Source: Taibaiella helva | GTDB lineage: Bacteria > Bacteroidota > Bacteroidia > Chitinophagales > Chitinophagaceae | NCBI RefSeq assembly: GCF_003545695.1 | Contig: NZ_QUZZ01000001.1 | Span: 62,001-126,000, forward strand | DNA length: 64,000 nucleotides | Reading direction: 5' to 3' | Shown here: in pieces, positions 24,857 through 33,734 of the stretch | Layout: every line of letters begins with the position of its first letter | Position numbering within the stretch: position 1 is the stretch's first letter | The notes under the pieces: generated by a model | The model's database searches: none | Told to the model about the DNA's origin: nothing | The model's input: the letters and a program-made list of their open reading frames with translations, nothing else | Made by a program: the position numbers and the translations under genes

Positions 24857-25624
24857 ATGAATTTTACCCTGCAACAGATCCCGGAACGAACAGCAGCACC
24901 ACGTTCCTTCGGGCTCACTATGGTTATGGATAAAGGCATGGGTATTGCCGATGTCAACAATTTTCTCTCCGTTGCCGATCCTTACACCGATATGGTCAAG
25001 CTGGGATTCGGCACTGCTTATGTCACCAACAACCTGAAGGAAAAGCTGGAAATATACGGTAGGCACAACATACCGGTATATTTCGGCGGCACCCTGTTCG
25101 AGGCTTTCCTCGTGCGCAGACAGCTGGACGATTACATCGCTTCCATGAAAGACTTCGGCGTAAAGCTGGTAGAGGTCTCCGACGGGTCGGTATCTATTCC
25201 CCATGAAGAAAAATGCGGGTATATCGAGCGCCTCGTTAAAGAAGGGTTCACCGTATTGTCAGAAGTCGGTTCCAAAGACGCTTCTCATGTGATGCCGCCT
25301 TATAAGTGGATCGAGCAGATGTCGGCCGAGCTCAATGCCGGCTCCTCTTATGTGATCGCCGAGGCCCGCGAAGCCGGCAATATCGGCATCTATCGCGGTA
25401 CGGGCGAAGTGCGCGAAGGCCTGGTGCAGGAGATTCTGACCAAGATCCCCGCCGAGAAGATCATCTGGGAAGCGCCGCAAAAGGCGCAGCAGCTGTACTT
25501 TCTCGAGCTGCTGGGTTGCAATGTGAACCTGGGCAACATCGCGCCCAACGAGATCATTCCGCTGGAAGCCATGCGTATCGGCCTCAGGGGCGATACCTTC
25601 GATCTCTACCTGGATAAGAAATAA
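24857..25624 (+). CDS. ComA-family phosphosulfolactate synthase-like protein
   Basis: The 255-residue protein has the ComA family features: LTMVMDKGMGIADV, MVKLGFGTAY, VYFGGTLFEAF, LVEVSDGSVSIPHEEK, VLSEVGSKDA and CNVNLGNIAPNEIIPLEAMRIGLRGD. The archaeal enzyme adds sulfite to phosphoenolpyruvate, the first step of coenzyme M synthesis. Bacterial relatives are used for sulfolactate or have unknown roles. No other coenzyme M genes are nearby, so the product in this organism is not settled. I chose the ATG at 24857 because it lies 56 bp from the -7 box and starts the conserved part. A terminator follows. Confidence 0.88.
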   Translation: MNFTLQQIPERTAAPRSFGLTMVMDKGMGIADVNNFLSVADPYTDMVKLGFGTAYVTNNLKEKLEIYGRHNIPVYFGGTLFEAFLVRRQLDDYIASMKDFGVKLVEVSDGSVSIPHEEKCGYIERLVKEGFTVLSEVGSKDASHVMPPYKWIEQMSAELNAGSSYVIAEAREAGNIGIYRGTGEVREGLVQEILTKIPAEKIIWEAPQKAQQLYFLELLGCNVNLGNIAPNEIIPLEAMRIGLRGDTFDLYLDKK

Positions 25625-25629
25625 ACCAA

Positions 25630-25661
25630 GAGAGCTGCTCATTACACGCAGCTCCTTTTTT
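25630..25661 (+). terminator. Terminator after the ComA-like gene
   Basis: GAGCTGC / GCAGCTC stem with a 9-nt loop, followed by CTTTTTT. Confidence 0.85.
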
Positions 25662-25674
25662 ATATTCTGAAGCT

Positions 25675-26232
25675 ATGGAAATCAACAGAGCCGTCTTCAG
25701 CCATTTTCCTGTGCTGGAAACGAGGAGGCTGCTGCTGCGCGGTATTGGGTCCGCAGACGCCCGAGAGATATGGGCCATGCGCGCCAGCGGCCGGGTGAAC
25801 CAGTTCATTGCACGCAGCGCCATGGAAACCCTCGATCAGGCCGAAGCCCTCATTGCCCGTACCATGGCAGCGTTTGAGCAGCAGCAGGGTATCGGCTGGG
25901 CCGGTGTGCTGAAAGCAAACGGGGCGATGATCGGTACCTGTGGTTTCAACAGCATCGATTATCCCAACCTGCGGGCGGAGATCGGCGGCGAGCTGGCCGT
26001 GGCGCAATGGGGCACGCACATGGCCCTGGAAGCGGTAACCGCCATTCTTCAATTCGGCTGGGAAGCGATGGGACTGCACAGCATCGAAGCCAAAGTGGCG
26101 CCCGCCAACCGCGGCGCTATCGCCTTGCTCGAACACCTGGGCTTCAGCAAGGAGGCACATTTCAAAGACCGCATCCGGTTCAACGACACTTTTTCCGATA
26201 TGGCCGTTTATACGCTCATTCGTAGGCCATAA
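25675..26232 (+). CDS. GNAT-family acetyltransferase (RimJ-like)
   Basis: The 185-residue protein has the pattern of RimJ/RimL-type GNATs: LETRRLLLRGI at the start, AQWGTHMALEAVTAILQFGWEAMGLHSIEAKVAPANRGAIALLEHLGF (the acetyl-CoA binding helix and the NRGAI segment) and FSDMAVYTLIRR at the end. The substrate is unknown; relatives acetylate ribosomal proteins, amino acids or antibiotics. It follows the ComA-like gene after a terminator. Confidence 0.88.
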   Translation: MEINRAVFSHFPVLETRRLLLRGIGSADAREIWAMRASGRVNQFIARSAMETLDQAEALIARTMAAFEQQQGIGWAGVLKANGAMIGTCGFNSIDYPNLRAEIGGELAVAQWGTHMALEAVTAILQFGWEAMGLHSIEAKVAPANRGAIALLEHLGFSKEAHFKDRIRFNDTFSDMAVYTLIRRP

Positions 26233-26314
26233 GCAGCAGGATCACGCTTGCACGCATCGCATAAAACTTGATCGGCGGTCGGTAAATTGCCCCCTGTTGC
26301 TTACCTTCGCCCCC

Positions 26315-27715
26315 ATGCAACAGACCATGGATTGGGCACGGCTTTTCAGCGCAAGACGCAGCGGCGATGCTCCGGATAAAGTAGTGAATCCCGACCGTCT
26401 CCGTACTTCTTTCCTGCGCGACTACGATCGCATTGTCTTTTCATCGGCCTTCCGCAGGCTGCAAAACAAAACGCAGGTCTTTCCCCTGCCCGGTCCCGTA
26501 TTTGTGCACAACCGGCTTACCCATAGCCTGGAAGTGGCTTCTGTAGGCCGTTCCCTGGGAAAGGAAGTTGGCGTAAGACTGTCGGATAAATACAAAGAAG
26601 CCGGCGAAGCTTTCCGCGAGTTTTACCGTTACGAGCTGGCTACGGTGATCTCTGCCGCCTGCCTGGCGCATGATATCGGCAATCCGCCTTTCGGTCATTC
26701 CGGCGAAGATGCCATCCGTTCTTATTTCACTGAGCTGGAAAGTCCTGCCGCCCGCTTGCTGGAAGAGCAGCTGAGCCCCAACCAGCTTCGCGATTTTCAT
26801 AAATTCGAAGGCAACAGCAATGCCTTCCGTATTCTTACCCATAATTTCAACGAGCCGGTATCGGGGGGCTATAACCTTACGCATACCACGCTGGCCGCTA
26901 TTGTCAAATATCCCTGCTCTTCCCTGGAAGGCTTTAACAAAGCCTCGGGACTGATCAGCCGCAAGAAATCGGGCTTCTTCGACTCCGAGCGCAACACCTA
27001 TGAAGCGATAGCGGCCAACCTCGGTATCCTGAAGCATGAAGGTGCGGAACAGGTGTATGCGCGGCACCCTTATGTCTTTCTTACCGAAGCGGCAGATGAT
27101 ATCTGCTACCGCGTGATCGACCTGGAGGATGCGCATCGCCTGGGTATTACTTCCCTCGAAAAGATACAAGACCTTTTCCTGCCCTTCTTTAAAGAGGAGA
27201 CCGGCTACAATAATTTTGAAACGGTAAGCGCGCAGGTGCAGCGGATCAACGATCCCAACCAGAAAGTGCAGTACATCCGCGCCGTATGGATAGGGCTGAT
27301 GGTGCAGCAGCTGGCCGGCCTTTTTATGCAGCATGAGGAGCAATTGCTGAGCGGTACCCTGGAACATTCGCTTATGGACCTGCTGCCGCCCGCTTACCTG
27401 GCCCTGCTCGAAGAGGTCAATACCTATTCCTACCGTAATGTATACAATTACAAGCCCGTGGTGGAGATCGAGATTGCCGGCTATCATATCATCGGCGCCT
27501 TGCTGAAAGAGTTTGTGGGCGCAGTGTTGCAGCCCGGCCGCACAAAATCGTTCAAGCTGCTGCAGCTCATCTCGCAGCAGTTCCCCATCAGTAAGGACGA
27601 AGGCGCGTTATACGCTAACCTGCAATCGGTGGTGGACTATCTCTCGGGCATGACGGACCTGTATGCGATCGATCTCTACCGTAAGATGACCGGTATCAGC
27701 GTTACCGCGCTGTAG
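26315..27715 (+). CDS. dgt: Deoxyguanosinetriphosphate triphosphohydrolase-like (dGTPase)
   Basis: The 466-residue protein is an HD-domain dNTPase. It has FSSAFRRLQNKTQVFPL, the first metal ligand in NRLTHSLEVASVGR (His70), CLAHDIGNPPFGHSGEDA (His119, Asp120) and a later DDICYRVIDLEDAH (Asp and His). Such enzymes cleave dGTP (and often other dNTPs) to nucleoside and triphosphate, and can limit phage. The start at 26315 leaves a TTACCTTCGCC -7-like box directly upstream; the earlier ATG (26297) would overlap it. Confidence 0.93.
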   Translation: MQQTMDWARLFSARRSGDAPDKVVNPDRLRTSFLRDYDRIVFSSAFRRLQNKTQVFPLPGPVFVHNRLTHSLEVASVGRSLGKEVGVRLSDKYKEAGEAFREFYRYELATVISAACLAHDIGNPPFGHSGEDAIRSYFTELESPAARLLEEQLSPNQLRDFHKFEGNSNAFRILTHNFNEPVSGGYNLTHTTLAAIVKYPCSSLEGFNKASGLISRKKSGFFDSERNTYEAIAANLGILKHEGAEQVYARHPYVFLTEAADDICYRVIDLEDAHRLGITSLEKIQDLFLPFFKEETGYNNFETVSAQVQRINDPNQKVQYIRAVWIGLMVQQLAGLFMQHEEQLLSGTLEHSLMDLLPPAYLALLEEVNTYSYRNVYNYKPVVEIEIAGYHIIGALLKEFVGAVLQPGRTKSFKLLQLISQQFPISKDEGALYANLQSVVDYLSGMTDLYAIDLYRKMTGISVTAL

Positions 27716-27718
27716 CCC

Positions 27719-28357
27719 TTACTGTATCTTTATTTTTTCGCCATAGAATTTTGCCTGCTTGTCAAAAAGCAGGTCCAGCAACATTTTTACCCGCGCCAGC
27801 TTTTCCCTTGCTTGTGTGCGCAAGCCGCCGTAGCGGTTCACATCGCGGGCATTGAAGCCGATAGCCGCAACCTCTTTATGATTGGCTATGAATATAGCCC
27901 GCTGGTTGTGGAAGGGTTGTGAGATCACTGTGACCTTACTTTCACCGAAGACTTCCCTGCAGCGCAGGATGCTGTCCAGTGTGCGGAAGCCGGCATAATC
28001 CAGGAAGATTTTCTCTTTAGGAATACCCCTGGCGATCAGGTCGGCCTGCATGGTTTCCGGCTCGTTGTAATGCTCGGTGCCGTTGTCGCCGCTGATGAGG
28101 ATGAAATCGATTTTTCCTGCCTGGAACAAGGCCACGGCAGCATCAATGCGATATTGATAATAGTAGTTGATCCAGCCGCCCTTAAGGAATTTAGTCGTGC
28201 CTAGCAGCAGGCCGACCTTGTTGTGTGGAACCTGTTGAACGTCGCTGTAGAGCTGCTTCCGGGTAGATCCGGTCACCCAGCGGTCGGTGGCGAAGACCGT
28301 TGCCGCGGTAAGCACGAGAACGCCTCCGGCGATCCCGAATATGGTTTTTCTGCGCAT
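27719..28357 (-). CDS. DUF218/YdcF-SanA-like membrane-anchored protein
   Basis: From the ATG at 28357 the 212-residue protein has a basic start and an N-terminal TM or signal anchor (IFGIAGGVLVLTAATVFA). A DUF218 domain follows with GLLLGTTKFLKGG, RIDAAVALFQAGKIDFILISGDNGTEHYNEPETMQADLIARGI and VTVISQPFHNQRAIFIA. SanA and its relatives are linked to envelope barrier function; ElyC to lipid carrier or peptidoglycan metabolism. Its exact role is not known here. It is convergent with the dGTPase gene, with only 3 bp between the stops. Confidence 0.85.
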   Translation of the reverse strand: MRRKTIFGIAGGVLVLTAATVFATDRWVTGSTRKQLYSDVQQVPHNKVGLLLGTTKFLKGGWINYYYQYRIDAAVALFQAGKIDFILISGDNGTEHYNEPETMQADLIARGIPKEKIFLDYAGFRTLDSILRCREVFGESKVTVISQPFHNQRAIFIANHKEVAAIGFNARDVNRYGGLRTQAREKLARVKMLLDLLFDKQAKFYGEKIKIQ

Positions 28358-28432
28358 GGTAAAGAGGATATACAACCGAAATTACTCATTGTACCGGATT
28401 CCTCTTTCTTAAATCCGTCCTAAATCGGAAGC

Positions 28433-29053
28433 TTACAGCGCGGCTACCCGCCATTTGTTCTTTTTGCAATGCTCGAGCACCCGCGGAAGGGCGTAGCTCA
28501 TGCGGTCCCAGGCCTTCTGGCTGTCGTGGAACACCACGATATCGCCTGGCTTCAGGTGGAAGACCACGTTCTCCAGGCAGCGTTTCGGCTCCAGCGCCGT
28601 ATCGAAGTCGGCGCTCAGCAGGCTCCACATGATCAGGCGGTAGCCCATCTCGTGCAGTTGCGCAGCCTGCATGCGCTTGATACGACCGTAGGGCGGGCGG
28701 AACAGCTTACTGTTGATGAATTGTGCGGCCTGCAGCGTGTTTTCAATATAGGCTTTGGTTTGCGTGGTCCAACCTTTAAGATGGTTGTGCGTATGGTTGC
28801 CTGTGCTGTGGCCTTCCTGCAGGATACGAGCATAGATCTGCGGGTACTCCACCACGTTCTTACCAATGCAGAAAAAGGTACCCTTAGCTTCATAATGAGC
28901 GAGCTGATCCAGGGCAAAGGGCGTAGCCGTGGGGTGAGGGCCATCGTCGAAAGTCAGGTATACTGCCGGGTCCTGCGTCTGCGCCGGCAGGCTCCATTCG
29001 GCATAGGAGGGCGCCAGGGCACGCAGCAGCTTGGGTGTTTGCAGAAGGTACAT
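28433..29053 (-). CDS. Polysaccharide deacetylase (NodB homology domain)
   Basis: The 206-residue protein carries the carbohydrate esterase 4 motifs: TFDDGPHP (catalytic and metal Asp, residues about 34-41), HSTGNHTHNH (metal histidines near 87 and 91) and RPPYGR. The LMWSLLSADFD and HDSQKAWDRM segments follow. CE4 enzymes remove N-acetyl groups from chitin, peptidoglycan or other polysaccharides. There is no clear signal peptide in the first 20 residues. I chose the ATG at 29053 over the TTG three codons upstream. It is followed by the DUF218 gene in the same direction, 75 bp away. Confidence 0.9.
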   Translation of the reverse strand: MYLLQTPKLLRALAPSYAEWSLPAQTQDPAVYLTFDDGPHPTATPFALDQLAHYEAKGTFFCIGKNVVEYPQIYARILQEGHSTGNHTHNHLKGWTTQTKAYIENTLQAAQFINSKLFRPPYGRIKRMQAAQLHEMGYRLIMWSLLSADFDTALEPKRCLENVVFHLKPGDIVVFHDSQKAWDRMSYALPRVLEHCKKNKWRVAAL

Positions 29054-29139
29054 GATGACCAAAGGTAACCCATCGCCGATAAAAAACGCCCGGGTTTTTG
29101 TTTCCGGACGTTTTTGGGTACAGGTCAGCTAATGGGTCA

Positions 29140-29724
29140 TTAGTCGGGTATAAAGCTGGAGATCGCACCGTCGCCCAGCTTGTTGGCGCCTTCGATACCT
29201 TCGCCGGCATATTTGTTTTCGGAGGAATCTTTGCCCAGCGCATCGGCTGCGCCGGTCTTCGCGGCGCCTGCGGCAAAGCCCAGCGCGGCAGAGCCCGCGG
29301 CCTTGGCAAAGGCTACGCCTGCCTTCTTCCAGTCGAAGCCCGAGCTGGTAATGCTGTAGCTGTCATCTACGGTGACACGCATGCCCGAGATATGCAGGAT
29401 GGTTTTCATGGGGACCGGTCCGGCGGCATCGAATATGTCTTTATGGTAGATCAGGTAAGCATCGTTGAAGTTGATCTTTTTCCCCGCGGCATCTCCGTCG
29501 CGACGATAGAACTCGATGCGGCCGTTCTTTTTCATATTGTTGTCCGTGGCCCATTCGGTGATCTCCGAATTGCGGGCCGTCGCTTCCAGGGTAAGGATCA
29601 TCAGGTTGCCGATCACATTGGCACGGGGCACACCGTTGCGGTCGATCGACTGCGACATCTCGTATTCAAAGTTGAGAATGTTATACTCATTCTCCCCGAT
29701 GATCATTTTGGCTTTGAAGGACAT
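29140..29724 (-). CDS. tssD: T6SS tube protein TssD (Hcp), with C-terminal extension
   Basis: Residues 1-125 follow the Bacteroidota TssD pattern (MSFKAKMIIGENEYNILNFEYEMSQSIDRNGVP, and WATDNNMKKNGRIEFYRRD, LIYHKDIFDA) and align with the TssD at 36899-37285. About 70 further residues follow: an Ala/Gly-rich part (AFAKAAGSAALGFAAGAAKTGAA) and a charged end SSFIPD. The extension may be cargo or an interaction tail, as in extended Hcp proteins. It is the last gene of a two-gene leftward operon after tssB (54-bp gap). Confidence 0.88.
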   Translation of the reverse strand: MSFKAKMIIGENEYNILNFEYEMSQSIDRNGVPRANVIGNLMILTLEATARNSEITEWATDNNMKKNGRIEFYRRDGDAAGKKINFNDAYLIYHKDIFDAAGPVPMKTILHISGMRVTVDDSYSITSSGFDWKKAGVAFAKAAGSAALGFAAGAAKTGAADALGKDSSENKYAGEGIEGANKLGDGAISSFIPD

Positions 29725-29778
29725 GAGGATACTTTTTAGATAAGGGCAGCAGGTCGCAGGAGGACGTCGCTGTGCCGG

Positions 29779-30231
29779 TTATTTATTGTGTTGCAGCTCT
29801 GCGATCATGCTTTTAATGGCATCCAGCAGAGCCTGCTTAGCCTCAGGATCGGCAAGGGCCGATTTCAGGATCTTGTTGGACTTAAGCTGCTTGATGATCT
29901 TCAGGTATTCTTCTTTCTGCGCAGCATTGTCTTTGAGGAATTCGCTCTGTGCGGTAATGCCCCTGGTGCCGAAGTCGCCGAGGTTGGCGAAGCGCAGGGT
30001 TTCCTTCCGGGTAGTGCCTTCCGTATCTTCAAAATCTACGTTCAGCTCGGGCTTGTAATGCGCAAAGACTTGCTCTACCGTCTGCAATCCATGTACAACT
30101 TCCGGCTTTACCGGTGCATCCTTGGTCAGCTTTTCGGCGATCAGCGTGCGGTTCTGGGGAATATCGGCAAAGGCCTCGCTGGCGTCGGTCTTCACCTCGT
30201 TGCCGCCAATGCCGTAGTTATTGTCCATCAT
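29779..30231 (-). CDS. tssB: T6SS sheath subunit TssB
   Basis: The 150-residue protein has the TssB-type core HYKPELNVDFEDTEGTTRKETLRFANLGDFG and a helical end (SMIAELQHNK). In all T6SS the TssB-TssC pair forms the contractile sheath. tssC normally lies next to tssB, but here a tssD gene follows and tssC is not in the window. It has its own promoter with a TATTTTTG -7 box and an ACGT-N6-ACGT element. Confidence 0.88.
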   Translation of the reverse strand: MMDNNYGIGGNEVKTDASEAFADIPQNRTLIAEKLTKDAPVKPEVVHGLQTVEQVFAHYKPELNVDFEDTEGTTRKETLRFANLGDFGTRGITAQSEFLKDNAAQKEEYLKIIKQLKSNKILKSALADPEAKQALLDAIKSMIAELQHNK

Positions 30232-30281
30232 GGGATATTCGTTTTGTCAGGTTGAAGAAAATCGGGTCACCGGTTCTCTTA

Positions 30282-30327
30282 CAAAAATACATCCTGTACC
30301 GGCAACGGGAAATACGTAAAAAGACGT
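30282..30327 (-). promoter_or_regulatory. tssB promoter: -7 box plus ACGT-N6-ACGT operator
   Basis: The minus strand has TATTTTTG at 30289-30282 and two ACGT repeats at 30327-30324 and 30317-30314, 10 bp apart. The nearer ACGT is 25 bp from the first base of the -7 box. The same layout is found in front of tssD (36899-37285). Confidence 0.6.
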
Positions 30328-30385
30328 AATTATGGCCAGGACTGGCTTTTGTCCATTTAATCCCGCTTCATGCCATAACATTGGA

Positions 30386-32869
30386 TCAGCTATTTATCTG
30401 CCAGTCCAGCTCCCGCCCCTGCTCTTTTTCAATAACGCCTACCGTGACCGTATCGCCTTTTTTAATGTCGCCATTGATGATCATGCGGCTCAGCGGCTTG
30501 CGCAAAGCCGTCCTGATCGCGCCTTTCAGCGGGCGTACCCCATAGCGCGGTGTGAAGCCCAAGTGCGCGAGGTGGTCGGCGGCTTCCGGTAAAACCTTAA
30601 GGGTAATGCCCATCGCTTCGAGCTGCCGTAGCAGGGGCTCCAGGTGGATATTGAAAATGCGGACTACGTTATCGATGCTCACCGGGGCAAACGGAATGAT
30701 CTCGGTAACCCTGGCGAGGAACTCAGGACGGAAAAAGCGCGTCATGATCTCCATCAGCTCATCGGAGCGCGGAATATGGCCTTCGCCAAAACTGCTGATG
30801 ATCTGCTCGGCGCCGATGTTGGAAGTAAACAGGATCACCGCATTGGAGAAGTCGCCCTCCTTGCCCAGCCGGTCATGCATTTTACCTTCATCAAGGATCT
30901 GCAGGAAAATATCGAAGACGGAAGGATGTGCTTTCTCGATCTCGTCGAACAGGACGATGGCATAAGGCTGCTGGCGGATCTTATTGACCAGCATACCACC
31001 TTCTTCATAGCCAACATAGCCCGGGGGGGCGCCGTAGAGCAGCGCCGCAGAATGTTCTTCTTTAAACTCAGACATATCGAAGCGGATGATCGAATGCTCA
31101 TCCTGGAACAGGAACTCGGCCAAAGCCTTGGCCAGCTCTGTTTTCCCGGTGCCGGTAGGGCCCAGGAAGAAGAACGAGGCAATGGGCTGCCCGGCTTTGT
31201 TCAATCCCGAACGGGATTCCAGTATGGCCTCCGAAACCGTCTTCAGCGCATGGTCTTGCCCGATGACGCGTTGCTGCAGGTGGCTTTCCATATTCACCAG
31301 GCGCTGCTGTTCCTTCGTCTGTATCTTCCCTATAGGAATGCCTGTCACATTAGCGACCACGGCGCTCAGGTCGGTGTTGTCGATCTCTGTTTTCTCCAGG
31401 GTAGCTATGGTTTCCAGGTTACACAGCAAGCCGTCGAGGTATTGGTGCATCTCGGCGCATTCCAGCATCTTGTCAAACTCCCTTTCTTCATTATGGCGGG
31501 CGAGCAGTACGGGACTCAGCCCGGTTTGCACCTCGTGGTACAGCCAGCGGAGCTGTTCTTCGCCAGGTGCGGCGCCCGCAGCCTGCAGCCTTTGCTTCAG
31601 CTCGGATACATCCTGTACGGATGTATCCGCCATCATGCGGCATACAGCCAGAGTACGGTCCATGAGGTCGAGGGCGGAGTCGGGCAGCCTGCGGTCTTTG
31701 ATGAACCGCCTGGCCAGCCGTATCGTTTCACCGAAGACCGGCTCGCCGATCTTCAGGCGGTGATGCGTTTCATAACGGGCGGCCTGGTTACGCAGCATGC
31801 GTTCGGCCGTTGCTGTATCAGGCTCATTGACTTTGATCACTTCAAAGCGACGGCTGAAAGTCTCCTCCTTCTCTATGCTTTTGCGGTATTCCTCCACAGT
31901 GGTCGTTCCGATCACTGTCAGCAAGCCCTTGGCCAGCTCTGCTTTCAGGATGCCCGCTGCGCCGCCGTTGGGATTGTTCCGGTCGATAAGGGTATGGATC
32001 TCATCGATGAAGAGGATGGGCCTTTCCTGCGCATACAGTTCGCGGATCATTTTCCGCAGGCGGTCTTCGATCTCTCCCTTATAGGAAGCGCCGGCCATCA
32101 GCGCTCCGTTGTCCAGCTCATAGATCGCTACTGCGCGCAGATGCTGTGGCACGCGGCCTTCTGCTACTGCCAGCGCAAAGCCATCGAGCAGGGCGGTTTT
32201 GCCTACACCCGGTTCCCCGGTAAGAATAACGTTGGACTTGCTTTTGCGGCTGATGATCTCGCAGATCTGTCTTATTTCTTTATCGCGGCCGATCACCGGC
32301 AGCAGTGTTCCGCTGCGGGCTTGCGCCAGCTTATCGATCCCGTATTTACTGAGTGCTTCCGTTCCTGCGCCGGGCTTGCGTTCGCCGGCGAAGCCGGCGG
32401 GAAGCATACCGTTACCGTTTGCACCGGCGGCGCCGCTTTCGTACCATTGCAGCAGCTGCGCAGCGTTCAGCGGAAAACTTTTCAATTGCTCATGGGCAAA
32501 AGAAACACCAGGCGTTGCCAGCGCGATCAGCAGGCATTGCGGCTCTAGCGCCGTATAGTGCAGCTTCAGGTTCAGATGGTCGGCCTCGCTGAACAAGGGT
32601 TCCAGATCGCTGTCTGCTTCCGGTTCCGGCGTTATCCTGCCGTCGCGTGGATATTGTTCGATCCTGATCTCCGCCCATTCCTCCAGGTAATAAACATCGA
32701 CGCCTTTCTGCTCCAGGAATTTCAGCAAGGGAAGATCTTTGTGCAGCAACGCTTTCAACAGGTGCGCCGCGGCATAGCGGCCATGCATATTCTCGCGAGC
32801 AATCTGCGCGGCAATGTGCAGCGCCTGTCTGGCTTTCTCCGAAAACGAATAGGATTGCAGGATAGACAT
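30386..32869 (-). CDS. tssH: T6SS sheath-recycling AAA+ ATPase TssH (ClpV)
   Basis: The 827-residue protein has Clp N-domain repeats (about 1-140), a first AAA+ module with Walker A GEPGVGKT (218-225), a shorter ClpB-like middle part, and a second module with GPTGTGKTE near residue 570, DEIEKAHPSVFD, and a C-terminal D2-small domain (RFFRPEFLARV). ClpV disassembles contracted TssB/TssC sheaths. Its place in the T6SS locus distinguishes it from ClpB. It is the last gene of the leftward operon that starts at tssD (36899-37285). Confidence 0.93.
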   Translation of the reverse strand: MSILQSYSFSEKARQALHIAAQIARENMHGRYAAAHLLKALLHKDLPLLKFLEQKGVDVYYLEEWAEIRIEQYPRDGRITPEPEADSDLEPLFSEADHLNLKLHYTALEPQCLLIALATPGVSFAHEQLKSFPLNAAQLLQWYESGAAGANGNGMLPAGFAGERKPGAGTEALSKYGIDKLAQARSGTLLPVIGRDKEIRQICEIISRKSKSNVILTGEPGVGKTALLDGFALAVAEGRVPQHLRAVAIYELDNGALMAGASYKGEIEDRLRKMIRELYAQERPILFIDEIHTLIDRNNPNGGAAGILKAELAKGLLTVIGTTTVEEYRKSIEKEETFSRRFEVIKVNEPDTATAERMLRNQAARYETHHRLKIGEPVFGETIRLARRFIKDRRLPDSALDLMDRTLAVCRMMADTSVQDVSELKQRLQAAGAAPGEEQLRWLYHEVQTGLSPVLLARHNEEREFDKMLECAEMHQYLDGLLCNLETIATLEKTEIDNTDLSAVVANVTGIPIGKIQTKEQQRLVNMESHLQQRVIGQDHALKTVSEAILESRSGLNKAGQPIASFFFLGPTGTGKTELAKALAEFLFQDEHSIIRFDMSEFKEEHSAALLYGAPPGYVGYEEGGMLVNKIRQQPYAIVLFDEIEKAHPSVFDIFLQILDEGKMHDRLGKEGDFSNAVILFTSNIGAEQIISSFGEGHIPRSDELMEIMTRFFRPEFLARVTEIIPFAPVSIDNVVRIFNIHLEPLLRQLEAMGITLKVLPEAADHLAHLGFTPRYGVRPLKGAIRTALRKPLSRMIINGDIKKGDTVTVGVIEKEQGRELDWQINS

Positions 32870-32900
32870 GGGACAAGGATTTAGAGTAAAGAAAACAGAC

Positions 32901-33725
32901 TTAATGCATCATGGCATGCGGATCGGCGGGAGCAATAGGTCGTACGCGGTACATATCGGGGAAATTGGGCAGGCTGCCGGCCCAGGCTTCCAGGGAGGCG
33001 CCGCCGGGTATGGCCGTTGTGGTTGGCCCTTCGTATGCAAAGGTATCCATACCACCCCCCAGCTGCTCAAGCTGCGCACCGGTAGCGGGTACTTCAAGCG
33101 TATCGGCAATGAATTCCAGCAGCTGTTGCCCTCTGATGCTCGCGCCGGTAGCACAATGCATGAACTGCACGCAGCCATAGCGGCCGAAGATGCTCCTGAG
33201 CCGCGACAGTACTGGCATCAAGGCTTCCATATTAGACACATCGATGCTTGCCCGCTCGCCTCTGCTGAATGCACCATGCCCTACTGATACCCCGGCAAAG
33301 CCCGGTGCGCCGTGGCCATGGAAGCGCAGCAGGAATACATTGCTGCCGGCCCTTCTGAGGATCTCGTCCACGGCTTGCTCCACACCATTGCACATACCGC
33401 CGATAAGAATGGGGCTGCCACCTGAAGCGGCGATGTCGGCAGCTTCATATTCGTAGAGCGACATATCCCACACATCCACACAGTCGATCACAGGCAGCTG
33501 CAGGGTGGCATGGCCGCCGGACATGAGGCGGGTCCAGGTTTCCCGGCTTACAGAACCATTTGCGGAATAGATGCGGTTGGCTTCCTGGAACTGCGTTACC
33601 GCAGTGCGGGTGGCCGCATCGAAGCGACCGCTGACCGTGAGGCCCGCACCGTTAAGGTTGAGCAGCTTTTGCAGTACACCTACGGCAGGCAGCCGGTCAC
33701 CTTTGCGTAGCAGGGGATAGCTCAT
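32901..33725 (-). CDS. Peptidoglycan-binding domain + caspase-like (DUF4347-like) protein in T6SS operon
   Basis: Residues 8-68 form a PG_binding_1 domain (LRKGDRLPAVGVLQKLLNLNG, GRFDAATRTAVTQFQEANRI). The rest resembles the DUF4347/caspase-like clan: LLRFHGHGAPGFAGVSVG (His136/His138), then a helix and YGCVQFMHCATGASI (Cys191) and ATGA before GGG. This His-Cys pair is that of the CHF (caspase-like) proteases. It may be a T6SS effector with wall-binding and protease parts, or an accessory. No second immunity gene is adjacent. It lies 10 bp downstream of the Imm35-like gene and 31 bp before clpV. Confidence 0.75.
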   Translation of the reverse strand: MSYPLLRKGDRLPAVGVLQKLLNLNGAGLTVSGRFDAATRTAVTQFQEANRIYSANGSVSRETWTRLMSGGHATLQLPVIDCVDVWDMSLYEYEAADIAASGGSPILIGGMCNGVEQAVDEILRRAGSNVFLLRFHGHGAPGFAGVSVGHGAFSRGERASIDVSNMEALMPVLSRLRSIFGRYGCVQFMHCATGASIRGQQLLEFIADTLEVPATGAQLEQLGGGMDTFAYEGPTTTAIPGGASLEAWAGSLPNFPDMYRVRPIAPADPHAMMH

Positions 33726-33734
33726 GATATTGTT

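Noticed and set aside
26441..27487. 348-codon open frame on the minus strand
   Set aside because: Antisense shadow of the dGTPase gene, which has the HD motifs.
30644..32548. 634-codon open frame on the plus strand
   Set aside because: It is antisense to clpV, which has clear AAA+ motifs.
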